From contig CAZSIL010000053.1 in NCBI GenBank assembly GCA_964607025.1, positions 1 through 6,105 on the forward strand: a stretch of 6,105 nt of DNA. The letters are read 5' to 3'. Each line of letters opens with the position of its first letter. Position 1 is the stretch's first letter. Positions 5,926-6,105 of the stretch are shown piece by piece. The position numbers were made by a program, and so were the translations under genes. The notes beneath the pieces were generated by a model. It was not told the origin of the DNA. It worked only from the letters and a program-made list of their open reading frames with translations, and made no database searches. The stretch is from SIG565 sp964607025 (lineage in GTDB: Bacteria > Bacillota > Clostridia > Oscillospirales > Acutalibacteraceae).

Positions 5926-6105
5926 TGCACATACTTGAAGAATTCTGGTATGGAAACATCAACCCAGCCGAAAGGCCATTTCAAAAACAAAGGGGCTTTG
6001 ATAAGGCATTCAGGATGCTGACTAAGAATGAAGAAAAATTGCTTGAAACTTTAAACGAGCAGGAAAAAGAATTGTTTGATAAATTCAAAGCTTGCTACGA
6101 TGAAA
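5925..6105 (+). CDS. DUF6809-like small protein, N-terminal part, runs off the window
   Basis: Sixty codons are visible and the frame is open to the window edge. The pattern M(H)ILEEFWYGNINPAER, then FDKAFRMLTKNEEKLLETL and EQEKELFDKFKACYDE, matches what I know of DUF6809: a short all-helical family of unknown function, about 90-100 residues long, common in accessory regions of gut Firmicutes. The start follows AAGGAGG at 5911-5917 and overlaps the previous stop by one base. Such genes often sit near recombinase or sigma-factor-like genes in mobile elements; whether that is so here lies beyond the window. The family assignment is from memory of the motif, not from a search. Confidence 0.7.
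   Translation, partial: MHILEEFWYGNINPAERPFQKQRGFDKAFRMLTKNEEKLLETLNEQEKELFDKFKACYDE

Overview
The window is AT-rich (roughly one third G+C by eye), uses strong AGGAGG-type ribosome binding sites, and carries a BspA-like leucine-rich-repeat surface protein together with a small DUF6809-like gene. This points to a Gram-positive gut clostridium (Oscillospiraceae or Lachnospiraceae type). That placement is inferred from family knowledge and composition, not from a marker gene.

Left end (1-249): two inverted repeats. The 13-bp hairpin at 54-87 is the likely transcript end for the large minus-strand gene. The rest of this stretch shows no gene.

Minus strand (5606 down to 250) reads as one transcription unit. 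An AT-rich UP-like tract and a TTTACA-17-TATACT promoter at 5551-5579 start a transcript near 5544. Its first ~110 nt fold on paper into a compact multi-helix RNA: a 17-bp closing stem, a hairpin, and a bulged stem stacked on another hairpin. A clean intrinsic terminator follows at 5373-5400. Only 32 nt separate it from a good SD and start codon, which is the layout of an attenuation leader. Next comes a small multi-pass membrane protein, whose frame is apparently broken by one base in a run of six A/T (5275-5280). After 53 nt follows a 1456-residue secreted BspA-like mosaic protein: signal peptide, LRR_5 repeats, an unassigned middle, a propeller-like part, and CARDB-like beta domains.

The membrane protein's last third lines up position by position with the pore helix, filter and inner helix of two-TM potassium channels, but the filter residues are replaced.

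Plus strand (5631 to the right end) is a divergent operon with its own TTGACT-17-TATTGT extended -10 promoter. It encodes an unrecognised 80-residue protein and, overlapping by one base, the start of a DUF6809-like protein that runs off the window. Both small proteins begin with the same LEExxYG pattern. Genes of this kind are often found in mobile elements of gut Firmicutes, but no recombinase, att site or IS is visible here.

The best candidates for something undescribed are the structured leader RNA at 5373-5544 and the channel-like protein it would control.
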